From NCBI RefSeq assembly GCF_028369295.1, contig NZ_JAQMYP010000021.1, positions 1 to 64,000 of the forward strand: a stretch of DNA of 64,000 nucleotides. Reading direction: 5' to 3'. Each line of letters starts with the position of its first letter. Positions within the stretch are counted from its first letter, which is position 1. The notes beneath the pieces are model-generated. The model made no database searches. It saw only the letters and a program-made list of their open reading frames with translations, and was not told the origin of the DNA. The translations under genes were made by a program, and so were the position numbers. This document shows, in pieces, positions 31,184 to 40,080 of the stretch. This DNA is from Streptomyces sp. HD. GTDB taxonomy: Bacteria; Actinomycetota; Actinomycetes; Streptomycetales; Streptomycetaceae.

Positions 31184-32370
31184 AGATAGACCTCACGGAC
31201 ACCACCGCCAGCAAGATCAACAAAGCGCTGGTGCAGGGCCGCCGGGCCATCGGCACGCCGGCCGTCGGCATGGTGCTCACGCTGGTCATCGTGACGGACG
31301 AGGAGAACGCGTACGACGCGCTCCGGGCCGCGAACGACGCCTCGCACGAGCACCCCTCGCGCACCCTGCTGGTCATCAAGCGCGTCTCGCGCTCGCCCCG
31401 CGACCGTACGACGTCGAGGCTGGACGCCGAGGTGCGGGTGGGCGCGGACGCGGGCAGCGGTGAGACGGTCGTTCTGCGCCTGTACGGCGAGGTGTCCGAC
31501 CACGCCCAGTCCGTCGTCCTCCCGCTGCTGCTGCCGGACGCCCCCGTGGTGGTCTGGTGGCCGGTGAACGCGCCGCTCGACCCGGCGAACGACCCGCTGG
31601 GCGCGCTGGCCCAGCGCCGGGTGACCGACACATACGCCTCGGAGCAGCCGGTGCGGGAGCTGACGGCCCGCGCCGACACCTACACGCCGGGCGACACCGA
31701 CCTGTCCTGGACCCGGATCACGCCGTGGCGCTCGATGCTGGCGGCGGCTCTGGACCAGGTGGTCTGCGACGTGCAGGCCGTCGAGGTGGAGGGCGAGGAG
31801 TTCAACCCGAGCTGTGAGCTGCTGGCGATGTGGCTCGCGGACCGGCTGGACGTCCCCGTGAAGCGGTCGCTGTCGTCGGGCCCCGGTCTGACGGCGGTCC
31901 GGATGGACACCGACTGCGGCCCGATCGTGCTCGACCGGGCGGACGGCTCCCTGGCGACCCTCTCCATCCAGGGCCAGCCGGACCGTGCGGTGGCACTGAA
32001 GCGGCGGGAGACGGCCGAGCTGATCGCGGAGGAACTGCGGCGGCTGGACCCGGACGACACCTACGCGTCGGCGCTGCGGTTCGGCGTGGAGCGGCTGAAC
32101 TCGGTGTCGGCCGCCGCGGTGCGGGGCGGCGCGTACGCCGCGGAGGCAGCGGAGGCCGCCGTGGCCAAGGCGGTGCAGGCCGCCGCGCTGGCGGAGGCCG
32201 CCGTGGCGAAGGCGGAGGAGTCGCCGGCCAACGAGTCCGAAGAGGCACCTGCGGAGTCTGCGGACTCTCCGGCCAAAGGAGCCAAAGGAGCGGCGTCCGA
32301 GTCTTCCGGCGAAGCCGATGCGCAGGAAGCGGCGACGCAGGAACCGTTGAAGAAGGCGGCGGCGAAGTGA
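31180..32370 (+). CDS. opcA: OpcA, glucose-6-phosphate dehydrogenase assembly/activator protein
   Basis: A 396-residue partner needed for full activity of G6PDH in cyanobacteria and actinobacteria. The family core is seen: MKIDLTDTTASKINKAL, VGMVLTLVIVTDEENAYDAL, PLLLPDAPVVVWWPVNAP and DLSWTRITPWRSMLAAALDQ. The last ~100 residues are a low-complexity Ala/Glu/Lys/Ser tail, longer than the core needs. ATG 31180 overlaps the zwf stop; the stop overlaps the pgl GTG. Confidence 0.94.
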   Translation: MKIDLTDTTASKINKALVQGRRAIGTPAVGMVLTLVIVTDEENAYDALRAANDASHEHPSRTLLVIKRVSRSPRDRTTSRLDAEVRVGADAGSGETVVLRLYGEVSDHAQSVVLPLLLPDAPVVVWWPVNAPLDPANDPLGALAQRRVTDTYASEQPVRELTARADTYTPGDTDLSWTRITPWRSMLAAALDQVVCDVQAVEVEGEEFNPSCELLAMWLADRLDVPVKRSLSSGPGLTAVRMDTDCGPIVLDRADGSLATLSIQGQPDRAVALKRRETAELIAEELRRLDPDDTYASALRFGVERLNSVSAAAVRGGAYAAEAAEAAVAKAVQAAALAEAAVAKAEESPANESEEAPAESADSPAKGAKGAASESSGEADAQEAATQEPLKKAAAK

Positions 32371-33149
32371 GTACTCCCCAGCTCGTCGTGCACCATGACA
32401 AGGAGCTGATGGCGCAGGCCGCGGCGGCCCGGTTGATCACGAAGATCGTGGACGCACAGGCCTCCCGTGGCTCGGCGTCCGTGGTCCTCACGGGCGGTCG
32501 CAACGGCAACGGCCTGCTGGCCGCACTGTCGGCGGCCCCCGCGCGGGACGCGATCGACTGGGGCCGGCTGGACCTGTGGTGGGGCGACGAGCGTTTCCTC
32601 CCCGAGGGCGACCCCGACCGCAATGTCACGCAGGCCCGCGCGGCCCTGCTGGACGCGGTGCCGCTGGATCCGAAGCGGGTGCACGCCATGCCGGCGTCGG
32701 ACGGCCCGTTCGGCACGGACGTGGAGGCCGCGGCCGCCGCGTACGCGGAGGAACTGGCGAGGGCGGCGGGCCCCGAGAACCACGGCGCGGTCCCCACCTT
32801 CGACGTCCTGATGCTGGGCGTGGGCCCCGACACCCATGTCGCCTCCCTGTTCCCGGAACTCCCCGCGGTACGTGAGACGGAGCGCACGGTCGTCGGCGTC
32901 CACGGCGCCCCGAAGCCGCCCCCGACCCGCGTCACCCTCACGCTCCCCGCGATCCGGGCGGCGCGTGAGGTGTGGCTGCTGGCGGCGGGCGAGGACAAGG
33001 CGCAGGCCGCGGCGATCGCCCTCTCGGGCGCGGGCGAGATCCAGGCGCCCGCGGCCGGTGCGTACGGCCGTTCCAGGACCCTGTGGTTGCTGGACTCGGC
33101 GGCGGCGTCACAGCTGCCGCGTTCGCTGTATCCACCGGCATCCGCGTGA
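32367..33149 (+). CDS. pgl: 6-phosphogluconolactonase
   Basis: Hydrolyses 6-phosphoglucono-lactone. The 260-residue DevB-type protein has LTGGRNGNGLLAAL (phosphate loop), DLWWGDERFLPEGDPDRN with the conserved ERF, and VLMLGVGPDTHVASLFP near residue 150 (the family usually has GxGxDGHxASLFP; here Thr replaces Gly). GTG 32367 overlaps the opcA stop. It is the last gene of the pentose-phosphate operon and is followed by a strong hairpin. Confidence 0.93.
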   Translation: MSTPQLVVHHDKELMAQAAAARLITKIVDAQASRGSASVVLTGGRNGNGLLAALSAAPARDAIDWGRLDLWWGDERFLPEGDPDRNVTQARAALLDAVPLDPKRVHAMPASDGPFGTDVEAAAAAYAEELARAAGPENHGAVPTFDVLMLGVGPDTHVASLFPELPAVRETERTVVGVHGAPKPPPTRVTLTLPAIRAAREVWLLAAGEDKAQAAAIALSGAGEIQAPAAGAYGRSRTLWLLDSAAASQLPRSLYPPASA

Positions 33150-33154
33150 ACGTC

Positions 33155-33193
33155 CTTCGGGCCCCCGCTTCGCAGTGAAGCGGGGGCCCGAAG
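33155..33193. terminator. Perfect 17-bp hairpin ending the pentose-phosphate operon
   Basis: CTTCGGGCCCCCGCTTC (33155-33171) pairs perfectly with GAAGCGGGGGCCCGAAG (33177-33193), loop 5, starting 6 bases after the pgl stop. The convergent sugar-permease gene ends 41 bases further on, so it may act in both directions. Confidence 0.9.
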
Positions 33194-33233
33194 CACATGC
33201 GCTGCCTGCCGATGCGCTGCTTGCCTGCCCGCG

Positions 33234-34085
33234 CTACTTCACCGAGCCGGCCATCACGCCCTGCACGAAGTGCCGCTGGAAGGCGAAGAACACCACGACC
33301 GGCACCACCAGCGACAGGAACGCACCGGGTGCCAGCACATCGATGTTGCTGCCGAACTGCCGTATCTGTGACTGGAGTTCAACGGTCAGCGGCTGTGACG
33401 TGCTGTCGGCGAACAGCAGCGCCACCAGCATGTCGTTCCACACCCACAGGAACTGGAAGATGGCGAGTGAGGCGATCGCCGGCCGCCCCACCGGAAGCAC
33501 CAGCCGGGTGAAGATCCGCCACTCGGTGCCGCCGTCCATCCGCGCCGCCTCCAGCATCTCCTTCGGCATCTCGGCGAAGTAGTTGCGCAGCAGGAACACC
33601 GCGAACGGCAGACCGTACGCCACGTGGAAGAGGACGACGCCGGGGATCGTGCCGAACAGCCCGAGCTGACCGAAGAGTTTGGCGACCGGGAGCAGGCCGA
33701 TCTGCACGGGTACCACCAGCAGCGCCACCACGACCAGGAAGATCGTCTCGCGGCCGGGGAAGTCCAGCCACGCGAAGGCGTACCCGGCGAGTGCCGCGAT
33801 GACCACCACCAGCACGGTCGCCGGCACCGAGATCAGCACGGTGTTCCAGAAGGCCTGGGTGATCCCGGAGTTGCCCAGCAGTTGCGAGTAGTTGTCGAAG
33901 GACAGCTGGCCGGGACTGGCGAGCACTGTCCACCAGCCGCCCTTCGCGGTGTCCTCGGCGGACCGCAGCGAGGAGAGGAACAGCCCGGCCAGCGGTGTCA
34001 TCCACACCAGCCCGACCACCACCAGAAACGCCTGGACCAGGCTGTTGCCCAGTCCGCGCCGGACCGCGTTCATCGTCCCGTTCAT
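33234..34085 (-). CDS. Carbohydrate ABC transporter permease (MalG/AglG type)
   Basis: A 283-residue inner-membrane protein with six helices and the EAA loop EAARMDGGTEWRIFTRLVLPVGRPA that docks to the shared ATPase. C-terminal VQGVMAGSVK is typical of the MalG branch. ATG 34085 overlaps the stop of the upstream permease (ATGA). Third transport gene of an alpha-glucoside-type operon. No ATPase gene is present here. In Streptomyces such importers commonly share the multitasking ATPase MsiK, so its absence is expected. Confidence 0.92.
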   Translation of the reverse strand: MNGTMNAVRRGLGNSLVQAFLVVVGLVWMTPLAGLFLSSLRSAEDTAKGGWWTVLASPGQLSFDNYSQLLGNSGITQAFWNTVLISVPATVLVVVIAALAGYAFAWLDFPGRETIFLVVVALLVVPVQIGLLPVAKLFGQLGLFGTIPGVVLFHVAYGLPFAVFLLRNYFAEMPKEMLEAARMDGGTEWRIFTRLVLPVGRPAIASLAIFQFLWVWNDMLVALLFADSTSQPLTVELQSQIRQFGSNIDVLAPGAFLSLVVPVVVFFAFQRHFVQGVMAGSVK

Positions 34086-35446
34086 CGCTGACTCCCTCGG
34101 AAACGACGGACGTTGAGGACCATGGCGGGGATGACCAGCAGCAGAAGCAGGACGCCCAGCGCGCTGCCCAGCCCCTGGTTGTTGCCGCCGCCGAACGACA
34201 CCAGCCACATCTGCGTCGCGAGCACGGTCGCGTCCTCCTGCACCGGCCCGGGCGCGATGATGTAGACGAGGTCGAAGACCTTCATCACGTTGATGACGAG
34301 GGTGACGAACACGACCGTCAGCACCGGCGCCAGCAGTGGCACCGTGATCCGCCGGAAGATCTGCCACTCGTTCGCACCGTCCATCCGCGCCGCCTCCAGC
34401 GCGTCCCGCGGCAGAGCCGAGAGGCCCGCGCCGATCAGGACCATCGCGAAGCCCGCCCAGATCCACAGGTACGCCCCGATGATCGCCGGGGTCACGAGCG
34501 TGGGCCCGAGCCAGGAGATGCCCTCGTAGGGGGCGGCGAAGTTCGACGCCGGCAGCTTCACCGTGTAGGAGCCCTCGTCCAGCCCCTCGAAGCGGAAGGA
34601 GCCGTCGGCCGCGGTGGTCGCCGTGGCGACCGTCTTCCCGGCCCGCACCGCCTCGACCGTCATCTCCGGCAGCCCGCTCTCCCGCCGGTCGACCTTGCCC
34701 TGCTCCCCTCCCCCACCGGGAGTGAAGTCGAGGTACACGACGCCGCGCAGCTCGTCGGCGCCCGCCTTGCGCCCCGCCGCCTCGTAGGCCGGCTCGGCGC
34801 CGCCGGGCAGGTCGTCCGGCAGCACACCGACCAGGCCCAGCGTCAGCGCCTCGCCCGGCGACGCGCTCGCGGTCGCCCGGTACGAGCCGTCCGCCGCCTT
34901 CGTCAGCCCCTGCCCGTCACGTGCCCGGGCCGTCGGATAGGTCGACGTGCCCTGGAAGGCGTCGTGCACGGAGACGACGGCGGCGTTCAGCACGCCCTTG
35001 TCGGGGTCCTCGTCGTAGGCGAGCCGGAAGATGATGCCGGCCGCCAGGAAGGACACCGCCATCGGCATGAAGAGCAGCAGCTTGAAGGCGGTCGCCCAAC
35101 GGACCTTCTCCACCAGCACGGCCAGGATCAGGCCGAGGCCGGTGAGCAGGGCCGGGGCCACGACGACCCAGATCGTGGTGTTGCGGATGGCCTTGAGGGT
35201 GGCCGGGTCGCGGAACATCTCGGCGTAGTTCTCGCCGCCCACGAAACGGGTGCCGGAGGCGTCGAAGAAGCTGCGCCCGACGGAGAACAGCACGGGATAG
35301 ACGACCAGCGCGCCCAGCAGGAGCAGCGCGGGGAAGACGAAGAGCAGGGCGATGATCCGGGCGCGCCGCCGCGAGCGCCGGGCACGTTCCCTGCCCGGGC
35401 TCACGGCGGCCCCCCGGCTCGCCTCATTCACGAGAGTGGCGGTCAT
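34082..35446 (-). CDS. Carbohydrate ABC permease (MalF/AglF type) with a large extracytoplasmic insert
   Basis: At 454 residues it is about 150 longer than usual Streptomyces MalF-type permeases. TM segments near residues 31-57, 92-112, 121-143, 317-345 and beyond; the EAA loop (EAARMDGANEWQIFRRITVPLLAPV) is near 351. Between the third and fourth helices, about residues 145-315 form a soluble insert ending in a beta-sandwich-like unit (LPEMTVEAVRAGKTVATATTAADGSFRFEGLDEGSYTVKLP). This resembles carboxypeptidase-regulatory/CnaB-type domains. The position matches the P2 loop of E. coli MalF, which contacts the binding protein, so the insert may gate or grip the solute-binding protein. ATG 35446. 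Start/stop overlap with the neighbours. Confidence 0.88.
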   Translation of the reverse strand: MTATLVNEASRGAAVSPGRERARRSRRRARIIALLFVFPALLLLGALVVYPVLFSVGRSFFDASGTRFVGGENYAEMFRDPATLKAIRNTTIWVVVAPALLTGLGLILAVLVEKVRWATAFKLLLFMPMAVSFLAAGIIFRLAYDEDPDKGVLNAAVVSVHDAFQGTSTYPTARARDGQGLTKAADGSYRATASASPGEALTLGLVGVLPDDLPGGAEPAYEAAGRKAGADELRGVVYLDFTPGGGGEQGKVDRRESGLPEMTVEAVRAGKTVATATTAADGSFRFEGLDEGSYTVKLPASNFAAPYEGISWLGPTLVTPAIIGAYLWIWAGFAMVLIGAGLSALPRDALEAARMDGANEWQIFRRITVPLLAPVLTVVFVTLVINVMKVFDLVYIIAPGPVQEDATVLATQMWLVSFGGGNNQGLGSALGVLLLLLVIPAMVLNVRRFRGSQR

Positions 35447-35452
35447 GTCAGG

Positions 35453-36787
35453 TCAGCCCTGGCCCTGGTACGCCTTGGCCGCCGCGGCCTCCAGCTTCGC
35501 CGCGGTCCCCTTCGGGTCCGACGGGTCGCGCAGGAAGTCCTGCAGGAGCTTCCACTCGCCCGCGCCCTTGGTGCCGCCGAACGCCGCCGGGGCCTGGTCG
35601 GACATGTCGAAGCGGACCGAATCGCCCGCGGAGACGAGGGACTTGGCGGTCGCGCGGGTGACGTCGTCGCCGTAGGAGGCGGGGTCGACGTTCTTGTTCG
35701 GGGACAGGAAGCCACCGGCCTCGGCCCACACCGCGGCGGCCTCCGGAGTCGCCAGGTACTCAAGAAGTGCCATGCCGGCCTTCTGGTTCTTGCCGTCCTT
35801 CAGGACGACGGCCGCGTCACCACCGCTGACCACCGGCTCCTTGCCGCCGCCGACCGCCGGGAACGGGAAGAAGTTCGCGTCCTCGCCGATCTTCTTGCCG
35901 AACTGGTCCTTGGCGACGCCCGCGACGAAGTCGCCCTCGTAGACCATGCCCGCCTCGGGCTTCGGCCCGAACACCTTCTCCACCGAGCCCGGGAAGTCGG
36001 TGTTGAGGGCGCCCTTCTGACCGCCCGCGATCAGCTGCTTGTCCTTGAACAGCTTGCCGAGAGTGGTGAGCGCCTCGACCACCGACGCGTCGGTCCACTT
36101 CAGCTTGTGCGTGGCGAGGGCGTCGTACTTCTCGGGTCCGGCCTGGGAGAGATAGACGTTCTCGAACCAGTCGGTGAGCGTCCAGCCGTCCTGCCCGGCG
36201 ACCGAGAAGGCGGCGAGGCCCGAGTCGGAGACCGTCTGTCCGGCCTTCAGCATGTCGTCGTACGACTTCGGCGGCTCGACGCCCGCCTGGGCGAGGGCGT
36301 CGGGGCTGTACCAGACGGTCGACTTGTGGGCGGCCTTGAAGTAGAGGCCGTAGAGGCTGCCGTCGACACTGCCGTAGTTCTTCCACACGGGGGCGAAGTT
36401 GGCGTCCACGGACTTCTGGGCGGCACCGGACAGCGGCTTGAGCCAGCCGCTCTTGGCGAACTGCTGGAGCACACCGACCTGCGGGACCATCACCACGTCG
36501 GGGGCGTTGCCGCCCTCGATCTTGCTGCCGACGACGGTGGAGACGTTGTCCCCGGTGGACACGAACTGGGTCTTGGCGCCGGTCTTCTCGGTGAACGCGT
36601 CCAGCACCTTCTGGAAGTTCTTCTGCTCGGTGCCGGACCAGACACCGGCCACGGTGACCGTCTGGCCCCCGAGCGCCTTGTCGCCGCCGCCCGCGGAGAC
36701 GGGACCACCGCCACAGGCGGTCGCGCCGAGCGCGAGGACGAGGGAGGTACAGCCGGTGAGCAGGGTGGTACGTCGTCGCATCATCAT
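35453..36787 (-). CDS. Sugar ABC transporter solute-binding lipoprotein
   Basis: A 444-residue extracellular binding protein of the MalE/AglE class. It has a signal peptide with a lipobox-like end (TSLVLALGATACGGG), so it is anchored to the membrane through Cys. Seen: TVTVAGVWSGTEQKNFQKVLDAFTEKTG, PDVVMVPQVGVLQQFAKSGWLKPL, LYGLYFKAAHKSTVWYSPDALAQAG and the C-terminal VLKDGKNQKAGMALLEYLATPEAAAVW. Three consecutive ATGs (36787, 36784, 36781) follow a GAAGGG site. It lies between the alpha-glucosidase gene and the permeases. An alpha-glucoside or malto-oligosaccharide ligand is inferred from the neighbours. Confidence 0.92.
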   Translation of the reverse strand: MMMRRRTTLLTGCTSLVLALGATACGGGPVSAGGGDKALGGQTVTVAGVWSGTEQKNFQKVLDAFTEKTGAKTQFVSTGDNVSTVVGSKIEGGNAPDVVMVPQVGVLQQFAKSGWLKPLSGAAQKSVDANFAPVWKNYGSVDGSLYGLYFKAAHKSTVWYSPDALAQAGVEPPKSYDDMLKAGQTVSDSGLAAFSVAGQDGWTLTDWFENVYLSQAGPEKYDALATHKLKWTDASVVEALTTLGKLFKDKQLIAGGQKGALNTDFPGSVEKVFGPKPEAGMVYEGDFVAGVAKDQFGKKIGEDANFFPFPAVGGGKEPVVSGGDAAVVLKDGKNQKAGMALLEYLATPEAAAVWAEAGGFLSPNKNVDPASYGDDVTRATAKSLVSAGDSVRFDMSDQAPAAFGGTKGAGEWKLLQDFLRDPSDPKGTAAKLEAAAAKAYQGQG

Positions 36788-36833
36788 CGATGTCCCTTCG
36801 GGGATGGGAGAACTGACGGTGGAGCAGGCCTTC

Positions 36834-36894
36834 TCGAACGGGGGATCAGGGGGCTTCGGACCGGGGGGCAAGGGGCTTTCGAACGGGGGATCAG
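36834..36894. repeat. Two 16-bp direct repeats before the solute-binding protein gene
   Basis: TCGAACGGGGGATCAG occurs at 36834-36849 and 36879-36894, 45 bases apart, with related GC-rich text between them. The second copy includes the aglA-type gene's stop codon, so the intergenic region may have grown by duplication of the gene's end. Confidence 0.75.
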
Positions 36895-38534
36895 CGGGCC
36901 GGTGACTCGGTGCCGTCGCTCATCCACCAGGCGGCCGTGGAGCCGGGCAGCACGCCGGCCGGGCAGGGGCCGCTGGCCAGCAGCGGGCTGCCGGAGACCG
37001 GCGCGGGCGTGGGGGCCGTACCGAAGTTGACGGCGCAGACCAGGCCGTCGCCGCGGGCGAAGGCCAGGACGCCGGGTGGGCTGTCCAGCCAGCGCAGCGT
37101 GCCCTCGCCCAACTGGGGCAGCCCGGCGCGCAGTTGGAGGCCGTCGCGGTACAGGTGCCAGAAGGAACGGGTGTCGGCGAGGGCGCGGTCGGTGGCGTAC
37201 TCGGCGAAGTACTCCGGCTGCGGCAGCCACGGCTTGGCGCTCTCCACGCCGGAGGTGAAGCCGAAGGGGGACGCCTGTCCCGACCAGGGCAGCGGCACCC
37301 GGCAGCCGTCGCGGATCCGGGCCCGGCTTCCGGTGCGGCGGAAGATCGGGTCGGTGAGCACGTCGTCGGGCAGGTCGACGACCTCGGGCAGACCAAGCTC
37401 CTCGCCCTGGTAGATGTACGCCGCTCCGGGCAGCGCCAGCATCAGCAGCGCGGCGGCACGGGCGCGGGCGGCGCCGAGACCGCTGCCCTCGGTGGCGGGT
37501 TCGCCGTAGCGGGTGACGGTGCGGACCTGGTCGTGGTTGTTGAGGACCCAGGTGACCGTCGAGCCCGTGCCGGCTATGTCCTGCATGGCCTCGGAGATGA
37601 CCTTGCGGAAGGCGTCGGCCTCCCAGGGGGCGCTGAGCAGGTCGAAGAAGAACGCCTGGTGGAGTTCGTCGGAGCGGACGTACAGGGCGTGCTCGCGCGC
37701 GGTCGGCACGGACACCTCGCCGACGAGGAGGCGCTCACGGCCGTCGCGGGCGGTGTACTCCTCGCATATGGAGCGCCAGCCACGCCACACCTTGTGCACC
37801 TCGGGCTGGTTCCAGGCGAGCGGGTTGACCGAGTCGCGGGTGCGGGCGTCGGCCTCCGGGTCGTCCGAGTCGGGCAGCTCCGGGTGCTTGAAGAGCCCGG
37901 CGGCGACGTCGATACGGAAGCCGTCGACACCCCGGTCGAGCCAGAAGCGCAGGACCCGGTCGAACTCGGCGCCGACCTCCGGGTTGCGCCAGTTCCAGTC
38001 GGGCTGCTCGGGCGTGAACATGTGCAGGTACCACTGGCCGGCCTGCCCGTCCGCCTCGGTCACCCGGCTCCACGCCGGGCCGCCGAACATCGCGTGCCAG
38101 TTGTTGGGCGGCTCGGAGCCGTCGGCGCCCCGGCCGTCGGCGAAGTGGAAGCGGGAGCGGGCCGCGCTGCCGGGCTCGGCGGTCAGCGCCTCCTCGAACC
38201 ACGGGTGCTCGCTGGAGCAGTGGTTGGGGACGATGTCGAGCAGCACCTTGATCCCGAGGCCCCGGGCCGCCGCGACCAGCAGGTCGAACTCGGCGAGGTC
38301 ACCGAAGAGCGGGTCGACGCCGCAGTAGTCGGCGACGTCGTAGCCGTGGTCGTGCTGCGGCGAGGGATAGAACGGGCTCAGCCAGATCCCGTCGACCCCG
38401 AGCTTCTTGAGATAGGGCAGCCCCGCCCGGACCCCCGCGAGGTCGCCGACACCGTCGCCGGTGCTGTCGAGGAAGCTGCGGACGTAGACCTGGTAGATCA
38501 CCGCGTCACGCCACCAGTGGTACTTACTCAGCAT
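36891..38534 (-). CDS. aglA: GH13 alpha-glucosidase
   Basis: A 547-residue cytoplasmic GH13 enzyme (no signal peptide) of the oligo-1,6-glucosidase/alpha-glucosidase subfamily, which cleaves imported alpha-glucosides. All catalytic parts are visible: DIVPNHCS (region I), GFRIDVAAGLF with the nucleophile Asp, LLVGEVSV with the acid/base Glu, and LNNHDQVR with the transition-state Asp. Start ATG 38534 has no ribosome site, so it may be leaderless, with TACTTA upstream. First gene of the operon aglA-binding protein-permease-permease. Confidence 0.92.
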   Translation of the reverse strand: MLSKYHWWRDAVIYQVYVRSFLDSTGDGVGDLAGVRAGLPYLKKLGVDGIWLSPFYPSPQHDHGYDVADYCGVDPLFGDLAEFDLLVAAARGLGIKVLLDIVPNHCSSEHPWFEEALTAEPGSAARSRFHFADGRGADGSEPPNNWHAMFGGPAWSRVTEADGQAGQWYLHMFTPEQPDWNWRNPEVGAEFDRVLRFWLDRGVDGFRIDVAAGLFKHPELPDSDDPEADARTRDSVNPLAWNQPEVHKVWRGWRSICEEYTARDGRERLLVGEVSVPTAREHALYVRSDELHQAFFFDLLSAPWEADAFRKVISEAMQDIAGTGSTVTWVLNNHDQVRTVTRYGEPATEGSGLGAARARAAALLMLALPGAAYIYQGEELGLPEVVDLPDDVLTDPIFRRTGSRARIRDGCRVPLPWSGQASPFGFTSGVESAKPWLPQPEYFAEYATDRALADTRSFWHLYRDGLQLRAGLPQLGEGTLRWLDSPPGVLAFARGDGLVCAVNFGTAPTPAPVSGSPLLASGPCPAGVLPGSTAAWWMSDGTESPAR

Positions 38535-38550
38535 GCATGCATGTTAAGTA
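38521..38550. promoter_or_regulatory. Alternating GCATGCATGCATG tract with flanking inverted repeat at the aglA start
   Basis: TACTTA (38521-38526) and TAAGTA (38545-38550) form an inverted repeat around GCATGCATGCATG, which contains the ATG itself. It overlaps the likely -10 and start of aglA, so it could be the operator for a sugar-responsive regulator. No regulator gene is adjacent. Confidence 0.4.
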
Positions 38551-38673
38551 GGCGTGTCAGGAGGGTGTCAATGAACTGGCCGTAAGCTACCGAGCGGTTG
38601 ACCTATCGAACTGGGACATACCGGGTCAGAATCAGAAAGGATGAGATGCTGCCGTTACTTAACAGGTAACTAT

Positions 38674-39954
38674 TCAGCGCGCGACGGCGTCGAGCTCCCG
38701 CGCCAGCCGGCGCACCGCCTCCTCGGGCGTCTCCCGCCCGCTCATCGCGTCCCGCACGACCGCCTGCACCACCAGGCTCACCTGGTCGTAGCGCGGGCTC
38801 TTGGGGCGCGGCGCGGCCCTGAGCACGCTCTCGCGCAGGGTCGGCAGATACGGGAACTGCCGCACCAGCTCGGGATCTTCGTATACGTCGGCCCGTACGG
38901 GCGGCAGCGCACCCCGCGTCAGGACCTGGCGCTGGACGCGCTCACTGGTCAGGTACGCGATCAGCCGGGCGGCCGAGTCGGGATGCCGGGCGTGTGTGCT
39001 GACGGCGAGGTTGGAGCCGCCCAGGACACTCATCCCCGGTCCGCCCGGCCCCGGCAGCGGTACGGCGCCGACCTTCCCGGCGACCGGCGAGCCCTTGGCC
39101 GACGCGGCGACATAGGCGTACGGCCAGTTACGGAGGAAGAGCAGGCGTCCGTCCTGGAAGGCCTGCTTGGACTCCTCCTCCTTGTACGCCAGCGCCCGCT
39201 TCGGGATCCAGCCCTCGCGTACGCCCCGGGAGAGGAAGTCGATGCCCTCGCGGGCGGCCGTCGAGTCGACGGTGACCCGCTCGCCCTCGTCGCCGAGGAT
39301 CGAGCCGCCCGCCGAGTAGACGGCCTCGGCCGCGTTGACGGTGAGGCCCTCGTAGGGCAGGAACTGGCCCGCGTATCCGTCGAGACCGTACTTCGGGGCG
39401 ATGGTCTTCGCCTGTTTCTCCAGCTCGGCCCAGGTGCGCGGCGGGTCGACGCCCTCCTTGGCGAGGATGTCCCTGCGGTAGAGGAGCAGGCCGGCGTTGG
39501 TGACGTACGGGACCGCGTACAGCTGTCCGTCATAGGTTGCCGTGTCCACGACCGGCGGCAGGAAGGTGTCGAGCGGGAAGCGGTCGCGGGGCAGCGGACG
39601 GATCCAGCCGTGTGCCGCGAACTCCGAGGTCCAGCTGACGTCGATGTTGAGCAGGTCGAAACGGCCGCCGTCGTCGTCGCCGTCGCCGTCGCGCAGGTCA
39701 GTGATCATCTGCGCGCGGGTCTCGTCGGCGGAGTCCGGCAGCTCGACGAGCGTGACCTTCTCGTCCGGGTGGGCGCGGTTCCAGCCCTCCAGGAGGGGGC
39801 CGAGATAGCCGGTGAGGTCGCCGGCGGTGGCGAGGGTCAGGGGCCCTCGGCCGCTTCCCGAACCCTCGTCCGCGTGGACGCCGGAGGCGATATAGCCGGT
39901 CATGACCACGACCAGAACAAGGAGGCCCCTACCCGCGGCATGGATCCACCGCAT
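38674..39954 (-). CDS. Lone extracellular solute-binding protein
   Basis: A 426-residue family-1 solute-binding protein. It differs from the neighbouring one: the N-terminus (MRWIHAAGRGLLVLVVVMTGYIASGVHADEG) has a hydrophobic segment but no Cys, so it is either secreted after cleavage or held by an uncleaved anchor. Core: LLNIDVSWTSEFAAHGWIRPLPRD, YAVPYVTNAGLLLYRRDIL, WAELEKQAKTIAPKYGLDGYAGQF, FLRNWPYAYVAAS. No permease is encoded next to it. ATG 39954 has a GGGAGGAA site. Divergent from padR. It may use a distant permease or have a non-transport role, such as a sensor ligand. Confidence 0.85.
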   Translation of the reverse strand: MRWIHAAGRGLLVLVVVMTGYIASGVHADEGSGSGRGPLTLATAGDLTGYLGPLLEGWNRAHPDEKVTLVELPDSADETRAQMITDLRDGDGDDDGGRFDLLNIDVSWTSEFAAHGWIRPLPRDRFPLDTFLPPVVDTATYDGQLYAVPYVTNAGLLLYRRDILAKEGVDPPRTWAELEKQAKTIAPKYGLDGYAGQFLPYEGLTVNAAEAVYSAGGSILGDEGERVTVDSTAAREGIDFLSRGVREGWIPKRALAYKEEESKQAFQDGRLLFLRNWPYAYVAASAKGSPVAGKVGAVPLPGPGGPGMSVLGGSNLAVSTHARHPDSAARLIAYLTSERVQRQVLTRGALPPVRADVYEDPELVRQFPYLPTLRESVLRAAPRPKSPRYDQVSLVVQAVVRDAMSGRETPEEAVRRLARELDAVAR

Positions 39955-40011
39955 AGGTTCCTCCCTGTACACCTGGCACCGGGCGCCTTCGTCCGGGGTC
40001 AGAGGCCATGT

Positions 40012-40026
40012 ATACCTGTTAGGTAT
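40012..40026. promoter_or_regulatory. Palindrome ATACCT-GTT-AGGTAT between the lone binding protein and padR
   Basis: Perfect 6-bp arms, spacer 3, located 57 bases upstream of the binding-protein ATG and 54 upstream of the padR GTG. It is the only clear palindrome in the divergent region, so it is a likely operator for the PadR product. Confidence 0.5.
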
Positions 40027-40080
40027 GGGCGATACTAGGGCCTGCGGCACATTAACTCGGGAAGCGGGAGGAGAGCACGA

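Noticed and set aside
33995..37030. A 1011-codon open frame on the plus strand across the sugar-transporter genes
   Set aside because: It is antisense to two recognisable permeases and a binding protein. Its translation is low-complexity Arg/Gly/Asp/Leu, with no domain, as expected from the complement of GC-rich codons.
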